Shown here in pieces: positions 17,573 to 25,612 of a DNA stretch of 64,000 nt (within the stretch, counting starts at the first letter, position 1; each line of letters starts with the position of its first letter). The notes under the pieces were generated by a model. The model ran no database searches. It saw nothing but the letters and a program-made list of their open reading frames with translations, and was not told the DNA's origin. The DNA is from an uncultured Azohydromonas sp. (GTDB taxonomy: Bacteria; Pseudomonadota; Gammaproteobacteria; Burkholderiales; Burkholderiaceae_C). The stretch lies in the NCBI RefSeq assembly GCF_937926365.1, contig NZ_CALAOH010000209.1, forward strand, positions 7,101 through 71,100. The letters are read 5' to 3'. The position numbers and the translations under genes were made by a program.

Positions 17573-18292
17573 TCAAACCTCGGCCGCCGCCCCCGGCTCC
17601 GCGGGTCGCGCCCTGGCCCGTGGCCGCAGCATCTGCGCGATGCCCCACCAGCCCAGCGCCCAGGCCGCGCCGATGGCCCAGCCGGCCAGCACGTCGCTGG
17701 GCCAGTGCACGCCCAGGTACACGCGGCTGATGCCCACCAGCATCGTGAGCAGCACCGCCACCGTCATCACGTGCAGCTTCAGCCGCCGGCGCTTGAGTTG
17801 CCGCGTCACCAGCGCCGCCAGCGTCAGGTACACCAGCGCCGACAGCAGCGCGTGGCCGCTGGGGAAGCTGGGCGTGAGCACGTAGGCAGCATGCGGCACC
17901 AGGTCCGGCCGCGGGCGGCTGAAGAAATCCTTGAGCAGGTCGGACAGCACCGCGCCGCTGAGGCAGGCCGCCAGCACCGAGACTGCCGTGCGCCGCAGCC
18001 CGGCCAGCAGCAGGAAGCTCGCCACCGCCAGCAGCAGCAGGCCCAGCACGCCGTGACCGCCGAGGCCGGTGAGGTCGCGCATGAACTCTTCGAACCAGCG
18101 CGGCCCCAGCGGGTCGCTCGGATCAGCCGGGTTGCGCAGCGCCAGCAGGATCGTCCGGTCCAGCGTGTGCAGTTCGCCGTTGCCGATCGAGTCGCTCAGC
18201 ATGATGAAGACCCACAGCCCGGCCGCGGCCGCAAGCAGCGCCGCCAGCACGTGCGGCACGGGACGCCGGTCCCAAAGTGTTCTCAGGTTCAT
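17573..18292 (-). CDS. PAP2-family membrane phosphatase
   Basis: 239 residues with about six hydrophobic segments. The three parts of the PAP2 active site are visible: KDFFSRPRP (motif 1), PSFPSGHALLSA (motif 2 with the SGH), and SRVYLGVHWPSDVLAGW (motif 3 with nucleophile His). Family members dephosphorylate phosphatidate, undecaprenyl pyrophosphate or related lipids at the membrane. AGGAGA stands before the ATG at 18292, and the longer frame to 18505 has no protein-like character. Alone between fadL and a divergently transcribed small gene. Specific substrate unknown. Confidence 0.9.
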   Translation of the reverse strand: MNLRTLWDRRPVPHVLAALLAAAAGLWVFIMLSDSIGNGELHTLDRTILLALRNPADPSDPLGPRWFEEFMRDLTGLGGHGVLGLLLLAVASFLLLAGLRRTAVSVLAACLSGAVLSDLLKDFFSRPRPDLVPHAAYVLTPSFPSGHALLSALVYLTLAALVTRQLKRRRLKLHVMTVAVLLTMLVGISRVYLGVHWPSDVLAGWAIGAAWALGWWGIAQMLRPRARARPAEPGAAAEV

Positions 18293-18588
18293 TGCTCTCC
18301 TGGTGCGTGAGGGGTTGCGGCGCGCGGCACGGACAGGGCCCGCAACGCACGCACTTGGCGCGCATCGTGCCCGCGCGCCGCGGCCGGTCCGCGGCACGGG
18401 CCGGCGCCAGGAAGATGACTCCGCAGCGGCGCGGCCGTTCCCGGCATCCATCGGCGCGGCGCCGGGCCACCGCCGCACTGGTGTTACCTCCTGTGCCAAT
18501 GGCAACGGCGGCGGCGCTGGACAGTCCCTGGCGCCGGGGCTAAGCCTTCACGGCGGCGGTCGAGGCCGTACCGGAAGGAGCGAGGGAC

Positions 18589-19236
18589 ATGAGCTGGGCA
18601 ACTCGAATGGGAACGCTGGCGCTGGTCGCGCTCTCGGGCACGGCCGGCTGGATGCTGCACGGGTTGATGCAGCCGGCACCGCCTGCGGCCGCCGCGCCGG
18701 CACCGGCCGATCCAGCGTCGCGCGCCTCGCTGCTGGCCTTCCCTGCGGCGCCCACTGCCGACGCCGACCGGGTGGAGCTGCATCCGGACGGAAGCGCCAG
18801 CATCCAGGTGCGCCAGCGACCGCCGGCCTGGGTGCTGGGCGAGCTGTGCCGCCAAGGCGCACGCGGGCTGGCGGGCTGCGGATCCGGCGGGGTGCCCATC
18901 GCGGCGGCGCCCGCCTCCGGCACGGCGCAGACGCTCAGCCGCCTGAAGAACCCGGACGCGCAGGCCCGTCTGCAGGCGCTGATGCAGGCCCGTGACGAGG
19001 GCCAGGCGCTGCCCGAAGGGACGCTGCAGGCGCTGATGGCCTCGGACCCGTCGGAGCAGGTACGCCTGGAGGCCTTCGACAGCTACATCGAGGGCCGCTC
19101 CGGCACCATGGCCGAGATGCGTGCCGCGCTGCAGGCCGTGCTGCGCATCCCCGACGCGGCGCTGCAAGCGCGGGCGCGCGAGCAGCTCGACGAATTGGAG
19201 GACGCGTACCGTGACGATGGGGCGGTGCCGCAGTGA
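18589..19236 (+). CDS. Membrane-anchored small protein, paralogue A (helical C-terminal unit)
   Basis: 215 residues. The N-terminus is a single hydrophobic helix (ATRMGTLALVALSGTAGWMLHG), followed by an Ala/Pro linker, then a helical region from about residue 120 (RLQALMQARDEGQALPEGTLQALMASDPSEQVRLEAFDSYIEGRSG...) that looks like HEAT-type alpha repeats. The C-terminal unit closely matches that of the protein at 24136-24741, so the two are paralogues. The extra middle part (about 55-110, with two Cys) is absent from the other. A GGAAGGAG site precedes the ATG. It lies 19 bp before the PNPOx-like gene, which suggests an operon of three. No function assigned. Confidence 0.7.
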   Translation: MSWATRMGTLALVALSGTAGWMLHGLMQPAPPAAAAPAPADPASRASLLAFPAAPTADADRVELHPDGSASIQVRQRPPAWVLGELCRQGARGLAGCGSGGVPIAAAPASGTAQTLSRLKNPDAQARLQALMQARDEGQALPEGTLQALMASDPSEQVRLEAFDSYIEGRSGTMAEMRAALQAVLRIPDAALQARAREQLDELEDAYRDDGAVPQ

Positions 19237-19255
19237 TAAAGAAGGAGTGAAGCCC

Positions 19256-19747
19256 ATGCCCCCCATCCAACTCGGCGACGCCACCGTCGCCTTCATCGAG
19301 CGCGAGGTCGCCATCGACCTGGGCGCGTGCGACGCGCAACAGCGTCCCAGCACCTGCCGCGGCTTCGCCTGCCGCGTGGCGCCGGACCGGCAGCGGCTGA
19401 CGCTCTACGTGCGCCGCCCCGAGGCGCTGCCGCTGCTGCAGGACGTGGTGGCGCACGACCAGCTCGCGGTGGTGTTCTGCTTGCCCGAAACCGAGGTGTC
19501 GATCCAGGTCAAGGGCCGCCACGTCGGCATCGCGGCGGCCTCGGCCGAGGAGGTTGCCCACGTGCGCGAGTACTGCGCGCGCTTCGTGGACGGCATCGCG
19601 CGCCTGGGCTACGAGCGCGCCTTCGCCGAGGCCTACATGGCGATCGACCCGGCGCAGATGGTGGCGCTCAGCTTCACGGTCGAGGCGGTGTTCGACCAGA
19701 CGCCCGGGCCGCAGGCCGGCCGGCACAAGGAGGAGTCGGCCGCATGA
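19256..19747 (+). CDS. Pyridoxamine 5'-phosphate oxidase-like (split-barrel) protein
   Basis: 163 residues, weakly resembling the flavin/F420/heme-binding split-barrel (PNPOx-like) fold: alternating beta strands from IQLGDATVAFIEREVAIDLG through RLTLYVRRPEALPLLQDVVAHDQLAVVFCLPETEVSIQVKGRHVGIAAAS. No catalytic signature of true PdxH was found, so a sensor or binding role is as likely as an oxidase. GAAGGAGTGAAG precedes ATG 19256. Its stop overlaps the start of the next gene (ATGA at 19744-19747), a sign of translational coupling and of a shared complex or pathway with the PNPOx-GAF protein. Confidence 0.65.
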   Translation: MPPIQLGDATVAFIEREVAIDLGACDAQQRPSTCRGFACRVAPDRQRLTLYVRRPEALPLLQDVVAHDQLAVVFCLPETEVSIQVKGRHVGIAAASAEEVAHVREYCARFVDGIARLGYERAFAEAYMAIDPAQMVALSFTVEAVFDQTPGPQAGRHKEESAA

Positions 19748-21186
19748 AAGAGGCTGCCGTGTGCCTCACCCCGCTGCGCAACTGCTTCGAAGGCGCCGTG
19801 CCCAGCGTGCTGGCCACCTGCTCGCCCGACGGCGTGCCCAACGTCACGTACCTCTCGCAGGTGCAGTACGTGGACGAGCGCCACGTGGCGCTGACCTTCC
19901 AGTTCTTCAACAAGACGCGCCGCAACATCCTGGCCAACCCCTGGGCCATGCTGAAGGTGGTGGACCCCTTCAGCGGCCACGGCTGGCGGTTGCGCGTGCG
20001 CTACCTGCGCACCGAGACCAGCGGCGCCCTGTTCGAGAGCATGAAGGCCAAGCTCGCGGGCATCGCCTCGCACACCGGCATGGCCGAGGTGTTCAGGCTG
20101 CTGGGCGCGGACGTGTACGAGGTACTGCAGGTCGAGGCCCTGCCCAGCCCCGCACCGGCGCCGGTGCCCGCGCTCGCGGACCACCTGCCGAGGCTGCGCC
20201 GCGCCTGCGCCCTGCTCGATGCCAGCCGCGACCTCGACGAGCTGCTGGACAACACCCTCAGCGCGCTGGAGCGGGAGTGCGGCATCGAGCACCAGATGAT
20301 CCTCAAGCTCGACGAGTGCGGCGAACGCCTCTTCACCGTGGCCAGCCGCGGCTACGCGAGCTCGGGCGTGGGCTCGGAGATCCCGATGGGGCACGGCGTG
20401 ATCGGCGTGGCCGCGCGCGAGCGCACGCCCATCCGCATCTCGCACATGACCAGCGAGTACGCCTACGGCAAGGCCGTGCGCGAGAGCGCCGCCGCGCAGG
20501 GGCTGCACCACCAGCTGGAAACCGCCATCCCCATGCCCGGCCTGGCGGAATGCCGCAGCCAGATGGCGGTGCCGATCCTGGCCGGCCAGGCGCTCTACGG
20601 CGTGCTCTACGTCGAAAGCCCGCTGGACCTGCGCTTCAGCTATGACGACGAGGACCTGCTGCAGGTGCTGGCGCAGCAGTTCGGCTGGATGGCACGCAGC
20701 CTCGCGGCGGAGGCGGTATGCGAGCCGGGCGCGGATGCGCCGGTGCCACCGCCATCCACCGTTTCGGCGTCCGCCGCAGCAGCGGCCTCGGCCCCGGAGA
20801 AGCCCATCGCGCCAGAGGTGGTGGCCGGGGCCGGGATGGTTGCCGAGGCACCCGCCGCGGTCCGGCCGCTGCAGGTGCGGTATTTCCGCGCCGACCACAG
20901 CGTGTTCCTGGACGAGGACTACCTCATCAAGGGACTGGCCGGCGCGATCCTGTGGCGGCTGATGCAGACGCTGCAGCACAAGGGGCGCGACCAGTTCAGC
21001 AACCGCGAGCTGCGGCTGGACCCGCAACTGGCGCTGCCCGAGGTCGCCGACAACCTGGAGGCGCGCCTGGTGCTGCTGCAGCGCCGCCTGGCCGAGCGCA
21101 GCGACTGCGTGCGCATGCGCAAGACCGGGCGCGGCCGCTTCGCGCTGGAGGTGTCGCGGCCGCTGCGGCTGGTGCTGGTGGAGTAA
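19744..21186 (+). CDS. PNPOx-like/GAF-domain sensor protein with winged-helix-like C-terminus
   Basis: 480 residues. Residues 1-140 form a PNPOx-like barrel (GAVPSVLATCSPDGVPNVTYLSQVQYVDERHVALTFQFFNKTRRNILANPWAMLKVVD), about 150-310 a GAF domain (LDASRDLDELLDNTLSALERECGIEHQMILKLDE...GHGVIGVAARERTPIRISHM...MAVPILAGQALYGVLYVESP), then a low-complexity Ala/Pro linker and a C-terminal module (about 380-480) of unclear fold, with basic residues in the final RLRKTGRGRF-like stretch. No kinase, cyclase or EAL/GGDEF domain is present. The combination suggests a flavin- or heme-responsive regulator. Translationally coupled to the upstream PNPOx-like gene. Confidence 0.7.
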   Translation: MKEAAVCLTPLRNCFEGAVPSVLATCSPDGVPNVTYLSQVQYVDERHVALTFQFFNKTRRNILANPWAMLKVVDPFSGHGWRLRVRYLRTETSGALFESMKAKLAGIASHTGMAEVFRLLGADVYEVLQVEALPSPAPAPVPALADHLPRLRRACALLDASRDLDELLDNTLSALERECGIEHQMILKLDECGERLFTVASRGYASSGVGSEIPMGHGVIGVAARERTPIRISHMTSEYAYGKAVRESAAAQGLHHQLETAIPMPGLAECRSQMAVPILAGQALYGVLYVESPLDLRFSYDDEDLLQVLAQQFGWMARSLAAEAVCEPGADAPVPPPSTVSASAAAAASAPEKPIAPEVVAGAGMVAEAPAAVRPLQVRYFRADHSVFLDEDYLIKGLAGAILWRLMQTLQHKGRDQFSNRELRLDPQLALPEVADNLEARLVLLQRRLAERSDCVRMRKTGRGRFALEVSRPLRLVLVE

Positions 21187-21219
21187 TACGGATCCCACTT
21201 AGTTTTCGAATACTGAAAG

Positions 21220-21258
21220 CCCGTTCGTGCTGACCCTTCGATACCTCAGGGCGAACGG
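21220..21258. repeat. Dispersed intergenic inverted repeat, copy 2
   Basis: CCGTTCG at 21221-21227 pairs with CGAACGG at 21252-21258 around a 24-bp interior that includes CCCTTCGA and TCAGGG. It is the same repeat family as the copies at 13278 and 38601. A wider pair, CCCGTTCG..CGAACGG with flanking TTTTCGAATAC / AAAATTC-like bases, is less exact. It sits between two convergent genes, so it may act as a terminator in both directions. Confidence 0.75.
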
Positions 21259-21304
21259 AATACGGGTTTGAAAATTCCACGGGACCCGCATAAGGCCGCC
21301 GGCC

Positions 21305-22288
21305 TCAAGCCGCTGCCGGCGCCTTTGTCCCCATCAGCTCCTGCACCACGGCCACCACCTGCCCCGCCTGCGGCACGAAAACCTGCTCCAGCGCGAAGCT
21401 CGCCGGCGTGGGCACATCGGCGCTGGTGACGCGGCGCACGGGGGCCTTCAGCGCGTCGAAGGCGCGTTCCGCCACCGCGCAGGCCACCTCGGCACCCACG
21501 CCGCACAGCGGCCCGGCCTCGTGCACCACCACCAGGCGGCCGGTGCGGCGCACGGAGCGCAGCACCGTATCCAGGTCCAGCGGCTTGAGCGAGCGCAGGT
21601 CGATCACCTCGGCCTCCACGCCCTCGCCCGCCAGCGCCTCGGCCGCCTGCAGGCAGGTGCCCACGCTCTTGGCATAGGACACCAGCGTCACGTCACGCCC
21701 CGCGCGGCGCACGGCCGCCTGCCCCAGCGGCACCAGCGCGGCTTCCGGTTCCTCGGCCACCTCGCCGGGCGTGAAGCCCAGCGTCATGTCGAGCAGGAAC
21801 ACCACCGGGTTGTCGTCGCGGATGGCGCTCTTGAGCAGCCCCTTCACGTCCGCCGGCGTGGAGGGCATCACCACCTTCAGCCCCGGGCTGTGCACGAACC
21901 ACGCTTCCAGGTTGTGGCTGTGCTGCGCGCCCACGCCCCAGCCCGCGCCGGTCTGCGCCAGCGCCACCAGCGGGAAGCTGAACTGCCCGCCGGACATGTA
22001 GCGCAGCTTGCCCGCGCTGTTGACCAGCGCGTCCATGGCATAGGTGAAGAAGGGCGCGTAGAGCAGGTCGATCACCGGGCGCAGCCCCATGGCCGACGCA
22101 CCCACGGCGCAGCCGGCGATGGCGGCTTCCGACAGCGGCGTGTTGCGCACGCGCTCCGCGCCGAAGGTTTCCACCAGGTCCGGGCGCAGCGTCGCCATGC
22201 CCTCGCCCATCAGCAGCACGGCGTCGTCGCGTGCCATCTCCTCGCGCAGGGCCTCGTGCAGCGCCTGTTGTGCGGTCAAGCTTTTCAT
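21305..22288 (-). CDS. 2-oxoacid/acetoin dehydrogenase E1 component, beta subunit
   Basis: 327 residues, the length of E1-beta in acetoin, pyruvate and branched-chain 2-oxoacid dehydrogenases. Signatures: MGEGMATLRPDLVETFGAERVRNTPLSEAAIAGCAVGASAMGLRPVIDLLYAPFFTYAMDALVNSAGKLRYMSGGQFSFPLV in the ThDP-binding half and the transketolase C-terminal domain with DLRSLKPLDLDTVLRSVRRTGRLVVVHEA. AAGGAGAGG precedes ATG 22288. It follows E1-alpha by 11 bp. No E2 acyltransferase or E3 follows, because the repeat and an opposing gene start next, so the enzyme must borrow E2/E3 or act on its own (for instance as an acetoin:acceptor oxidoreductase). Confidence 0.9.
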   Translation of the reverse strand: MKSLTAQQALHEALREEMARDDAVLLMGEGMATLRPDLVETFGAERVRNTPLSEAAIAGCAVGASAMGLRPVIDLLYAPFFTYAMDALVNSAGKLRYMSGGQFSFPLVALAQTGAGWGVGAQHSHNLEAWFVHSPGLKVVMPSTPADVKGLLKSAIRDDNPVVFLLDMTLGFTPGEVAEEPEAALVPLGQAAVRRAGRDVTLVSYAKSVGTCLQAAEALAGEGVEAEVIDLRSLKPLDLDTVLRSVRRTGRLVVVHEAGPLCGVGAEVACAVAERAFDALKAPVRRVTSADVPTPASFALEQVFVPQAGQVVAVVQELMGTKAPAAA

Positions 22289-22299
22289 GGGCCTCTCCT

Positions 22300-23241
22300 T
22301 CAAGCGTAGACGTCGGTGAGCAGTTGCGCGGGCTGCGGCCACGGCGCCTCTTGCGCGAAGGCCACGGCCGCGTCGATGCGCGCGCGGGCCCGGGCCTGCA
22401 GCGCCTGGGCGCCGGCCGCGTCCAGCAGGCCCTCGTGCAGCAGGTGCTGGCGCAGGCGCTGGATCGGGTCGCGCTCCAGCCAGGGCGCGCGCTCCTCGGC
22501 GGTGATGTGCGCCTCGTCGTCGCCGGAGTAGTGGCCGCGCTGGCGCCAGGTCCAGGTCTCCAGCAGGTAGGGGCCCTCGCCGGCCTCGATGCTGGCCACG
22601 GCCGCCTGCGCCGCATCCAGCACCGCGCCCACGTCGTTGCCGTCCACCGTGCGCGCGGGCATGGGGTAGCCCTTGGCCCAGTCGCTGACGTGCTCGGTCA
22701 GCATGGTCTCCTGCCGGCGCACATAGGCCTGCCACTGGTTGTTCTCGCACACGAACAGGATGGGCAGCCGCCACGCCGAGGCCAGGTTCAGCGCCTCGTG
22801 GAAGATGCCCTCGCAGGCCGCGCCGTCGCCGAAGATGCAGGCCACCACGCCGGGCTCGCGGCGCATCTTCATCGCCAGCGCCACGCCGGGCGCCATCGAC
22901 AGCTCACCACCCACGATGGTGGAGGTCAGCACCACGCCCAGCTCCTTGACCGAGATGTGCAGCGAGCCGCTCTTGCCCTGGCAGTAGCCCGCGGCCTTGC
23001 CCATCACCTCGGCCAGGATGCGTCCCGGGTCCGCGCCGCGCGCCAGCAGGTGGCCGGCGCTGCGGTGGTTGGTGAGGATGCGGTCCTGCGGGCGCAGCGC
23101 CGCCATCAGCCCCACCGCGCTGGCCTCCTGGCCCTGCGAGGAACAGGTCGAAGGAAAGGGCCCCTGCTTCTGCAGCTCGGCCACGCGTTCCTCATAGGCG
23201 CGGATGAGCAGCATCCGCTCCAGCAGTTCGACGGCGTTCAT
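22300..23241 (-). CDS. 2-oxoacid/acetoin dehydrogenase E1 component, alpha subunit
   Basis: 313 residues. The ThDP signature is clear: GDGAACEGIFHEALNLASAWRLPILFVCENNQW (GDG...NN). The N-terminal part contains the usual STCSSQGQEASAVGLMAAL and the His-containing loop QDRILTNHRSAGHLLARG. A phosphorylation-loop-like segment RQRGHYSGDD follows. It is most like acetoin dehydrogenase (AcoA) or pyruvate/branched-chain E1-alpha; which 2-oxoacid it uses is not evident. AAGGAGG precedes the ATG. Its start codon overlaps the stop of the small upstream membrane protein gene by 4 bases (ATGA), so the three genes form one leftward operon. Confidence 0.9.
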   Translation of the reverse strand: MNAVELLERMLLIRAYEERVAELQKQGPFPSTCSSQGQEASAVGLMAALRPQDRILTNHRSAGHLLARGADPGRILAEVMGKAAGYCQGKSGSLHISVKELGVVLTSTIVGGELSMAPGVALAMKMRREPGVVACIFGDGAACEGIFHEALNLASAWRLPILFVCENNQWQAYVRRQETMLTEHVSDWAKGYPMPARTVDGNDVGAVLDAAQAAVASIEAGEGPYLLETWTWRQRGHYSGDDEAHITAEERAPWLERDPIQRLRQHLLHEGLLDAAGAQALQARARARIDAAVAFAQEAPWPQPAQLLTDVYA

Positions 23242-23720
23242 GCGACCTCCTTGGCGTTGACGGCGTTGATCCAGACGTTGAGCGCGAAACAGGCGAAGGC
23301 CGCGGCCACCGCCAGCGAGCCGCCGCCGACCACCGGCTCGGCATTGGGCATCTGGTGCAGCACCATCCAGATGCCTACCGCCATCACCGGCAGGCCCAGG
23401 GCGTGCAGCCAGAAGTGCGCCCGTGCCAGCGAGCTGCGCGCCATGTGCGGGAACTGCCGGTAGCCCAGCGCCATGAGCGACATCGAGACCCAGCCCAGCA
23501 GGTTCACGTGCACGTGCACGCCCTTGTTGGTGAAGTCGTGCGACATCGACATGGCCAGCCCCATGCCGATGCCCAGCAGCGCGTAGAGCACGGCCAGGCG
23601 CAGCAAGCGCTCGTCCAGGCTCAGCGCCGACCAGCGGCGCGCCGGCACCGCGGCCGGCGAAGAGTGCGGATTCGCGTCCACGGGAACGGCGGGACGCGCG
23701 GCGGGCGTGGCGATCGACAT
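23238..23720 (-). CDS. Small four-helix membrane protein with a heme-copper-oxidase-like motif
   Basis: 160 residues, four hydrophobic segments after a 45-residue polar leader. The strongest landmark is HDFTNKGVHVHVNLLGWVSM in the second segment pair, where an H-x-H-x-N-L-x-G-W motif resembles one helix of cytochrome oxidase/NorB-like subunit I. Short proteins of this kind are found in beta- and alphaproteobacteria and are often labelled cytochrome oxidase-like, but their function is not established. The stop overlaps the start of the E1-alpha gene by 4 bases, which implies co-expression. Possibly heme-binding; no CuB ligand set or other subunit is nearby. Confidence 0.6.
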   Translation of the reverse strand: MSIATPAARPAVPVDANPHSSPAAVPARRWSALSLDERLLRLAVLYALLGIGMGLAMSMSHDFTNKGVHVHVNLLGWVSMSLMALGYRQFPHMARSSLARAHFWLHALGLPVMAVGIWMVLHQMPNAEPVVGGGSLAVAAAFACFALNVWINAVNAKEVA

Positions 23721-24135
23721 CGTTTGTCTCCTCTCACATCGGATGCCCGGAAGCGGGCGGGTTCACGACGGAGCGGACTGTAGGAAGGCGCGCCGGGGCC
23801 GTTTCTTAAATGCTGGCTCAACAAAACATAAGGATTTCTTAACCCCTCCACGGGGGGTGCGGCGAGGCGCTCGAAGCCCCCTCCGCCGGACGAACCCGCT
23901 GCCCCGAAGGCGCCAGGCCGCCGCCTCGCCGGAGGGAGCAAGTACCTGCATCGCATGGAGGTGGCGGCGGTACTCGCGCTCGCCTACCTTGGATTCATGC
24001 GCGCCACGCGGGCCGCGCGACACGGCACAAGTTCACTTGAACCACCGCGCCGGCCGCCGCAACGCAGTGGCGCAATGACGCTGCGCCAGGCTTTGCCGCC
24101 CGGCGCGCGGGCAGCAACCGCAGCAAGGAGATGGC
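23721..24135. other. Divergent intergenic region, possible promoters for two operons
   Basis: 415 bp between the leftward membrane-protein/E1 operon and the rightward paralogue B gene. The stretch 23800-23842 is clearly more A/T-rich than the window and contains two TTAAGAAA-like elements in the same orientation (minus strand), about 30 bp apart, with a TTATGTTTTG segment between them. This is a plausible place for the leftward promoter. I could not identify a clear FNR, NNR or sigma-54 site. No open frame in the region is convincing. Confidence 0.4.
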
Positions 24136-24741
24136 ATGAACGCTGTGCATGGACTGGGCGCGCTGGTACTGGCGCTGGTATCGGGCGGCGTGGGCTGGAT
24201 GCTGCATGCACCGGAGGCGCCGCCGCCCGCGCCCGCCACTGCCGCTGCCGAGGCAGCCGAGGCAGCCGAGGCGCCGTCCTCGCGCCTGTCGGTGCTGGCC
24301 TGGCCGCAGCCGGCCGAGGAGCCCGCCCGCGCCGAGCAGGCCGGCTGCGCCGGCAAGGACGCCGCCACGACCGCCGCGGCACCGGTGCAGCCCCCGCGGG
24401 ACGACACCCCGGCCGAGCGCCTGGCGCGTGCGCTGCGCGGCGGCAGCGAGCAGCAGCGCTACGACGCGCTGCTGCAGGCCCGCTCCGAGGGCGAGCCGCT
24501 GCCCGAAGCGCAGCTGATGCAGCTCATGGCGCAGGACCCCTCCGAGCGCGTGCGCCTGCTGGCCTTCGACAACTACATCGAGGCCCAGTCGGGTGACCTC
24601 GACGCGCTGCGCAGCGGACTGCAGGCCGTGCTGCGCATCCCCCACACCGCACTGCAAGCCAAGGCGCGCGAGCAGCTCGACGGCATCGAGCAGCTCTACC
24701 AGCACAACGCCGCGCTGGGGCAGCAGCAGTACCAGCAGTAG
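24136..24741 (+). CDS. Membrane-anchored small protein, paralogue B (helical C-terminal unit)
   Basis: 201 residues. One N-terminal hydrophobic helix (HGLGALVLALVSGGVGWMLHA) is followed by an Ala/Pro/Glu linker (the AAEAAEAAEAP tract at about 36-46) and a helical C-terminal unit (RYDALLQARSEGEPLPEAQLMQLMAQDPSERVRLLAFDNYIEAQSGDLDALRSGLQAVLRIPHTALQAKAREQLDGIEQLY) that matches paralogue A at 18589-19236 nearly throughout; the identical stretches include LQAVLRIP and AREQLD. ATG 24136 has GGAGAT before it. The neighbours differ from those of A, here a secreted protein gene. Role unknown; may be a membrane-tethered regulator or scaffold. Confidence 0.7.
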   Translation: MNAVHGLGALVLALVSGGVGWMLHAPEAPPPAPATAAAEAAEAAEAPSSRLSVLAWPQPAEEPARAEQAGCAGKDAATTAAAPVQPPRDDTPAERLARALRGGSEQQRYDALLQARSEGEPLPEAQLMQLMAQDPSERVRLLAFDNYIEAQSGDLDALRSGLQAVLRIPHTALQAKAREQLDGIEQLYQHNAALGQQQYQQ

Positions 24742-24886
24742 CGGCGCCCCGCTCCCCGACCTCCTGACCCGCCTCGCCGCCGCGCATGACGCGGCGCGGG
24801 CCGGGCCTTGCCTCTCCCACAGCACCGCGCCCGGCCGGGCATGGCGCGCGGTGGCTGTCCTCCCCTGCCCGGCCAAGGAGACCCTC

Positions 24887-25420
24887 ATGAGCAAGCTCTC
24901 CCGCTTTCCCGTCGCATCCCGTGCGCTGCTGGCCGGCCTGATCGGCGCGGCCGCCCTGGCGGCAGCGGTGCCGGCCCAGGCCGAGATCCTGGTGACCATG
25001 ACACGCCAGGGCAACTTCTCCGGCTTCGGCGCCGGCGGCACGCTGATGCCGCTGAAGCCGGATGGCGCCACCCAGACACCCGCCTTCAACGTGCCCGCCG
25101 GCGGCCGCTTCATCGTCAGCTACAGCGCCGAATGCTCCAATGACGCCCCCGGCACCACGAGCTGGGTGACGCTCGAGATCCGTGCCGTCAACGTCAACAC
25201 CGGCGCCGTCAAGGTGCTGCCGCCCACCAACACGGCCGGCGGCCAGGACGCGTTCTGCACCTCCAACGGCACGGCCGGCCACGACGGCTGGGCCACGCAG
25301 ACCGTCATCGCCACCGGGGTGCAGCTGCCGGCCGGCAACTATCGCATCCAGGTCCTGGCCCGCACCGTCAACGGCGGCACCGGTTGGCTGAGCGACAGCT
25401 CACTGGTGGTGTGGCGCTGA
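24887..25420 (+). CDS. Secreted beta-rich protein, unknown function
   Basis: 177 residues. Positively charged n-region MSKLSRFPVASR, a hydrophobic core, and a likely cleavage after AVPAQA give a Sec signal peptide; the mature protein (from EILVTM) is rich in Gly, Thr, Val and predicted beta strand, with two Cys (SAECSND, DAFCTSNG) that could form a disulfide. No catalytic motif was seen. AAGGAG stands before ATG 24887. Followed by a strong GC-rich hairpin. It shares the direction of paralogue B 145 bp upstream and may be co-transcribed with it. Confidence 0.65.
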   Translation: MSKLSRFPVASRALLAGLIGAAALAAAVPAQAEILVTMTRQGNFSGFGAGGTLMPLKPDGATQTPAFNVPAGGRFIVSYSAECSNDAPGTTSWVTLEIRAVNVNTGAVKVLPPTNTAGGQDAFCTSNGTAGHDGWATQTVIATGVQLPAGNYRIQVLARTVNGGTGWLSDSSLVVWR

Positions 25421-25441
25421 AACCGGCGCACGCCCCCGGCA

Positions 25442-25469
25442 GCCGGCGCGCCCCGCGGGGCACGCCGGC
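25442..25469. terminator. GC-rich stem-loop after the secreted-protein gene
   Basis: Nested inverted repeat GCCGGCG, GCCCC with a two-base centre and GGGGC, CGCCGGC. It lies 22 bp after the stop codon. There is no run of T after it, so it could be a weak terminator or an RNA-stabilising element. Confidence 0.5.
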
Positions 25470-25612
25470 CATATCCCCTTTGCAGCCCAGCATGCGGAAC
25501 AGCATCCCTGCCGCCCCGGCGGCCGGGGACTAAGCTGGAGGCATCCCCCTTGCACGGCCCGGCCTGTCCGGGCCGCTGCCATTTCGGACCACGGATTCAC
25601 AAGGAGCCCCAC

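Noticed and set aside
23800..23842. Possible FNR/NNR box upstream of the small oxidase-like gene
   Set aside because: TTGAGCCAGCATTTAA only loosely resembles the TTGAT-N4-ATCAA consensus; the second half-site does not match.
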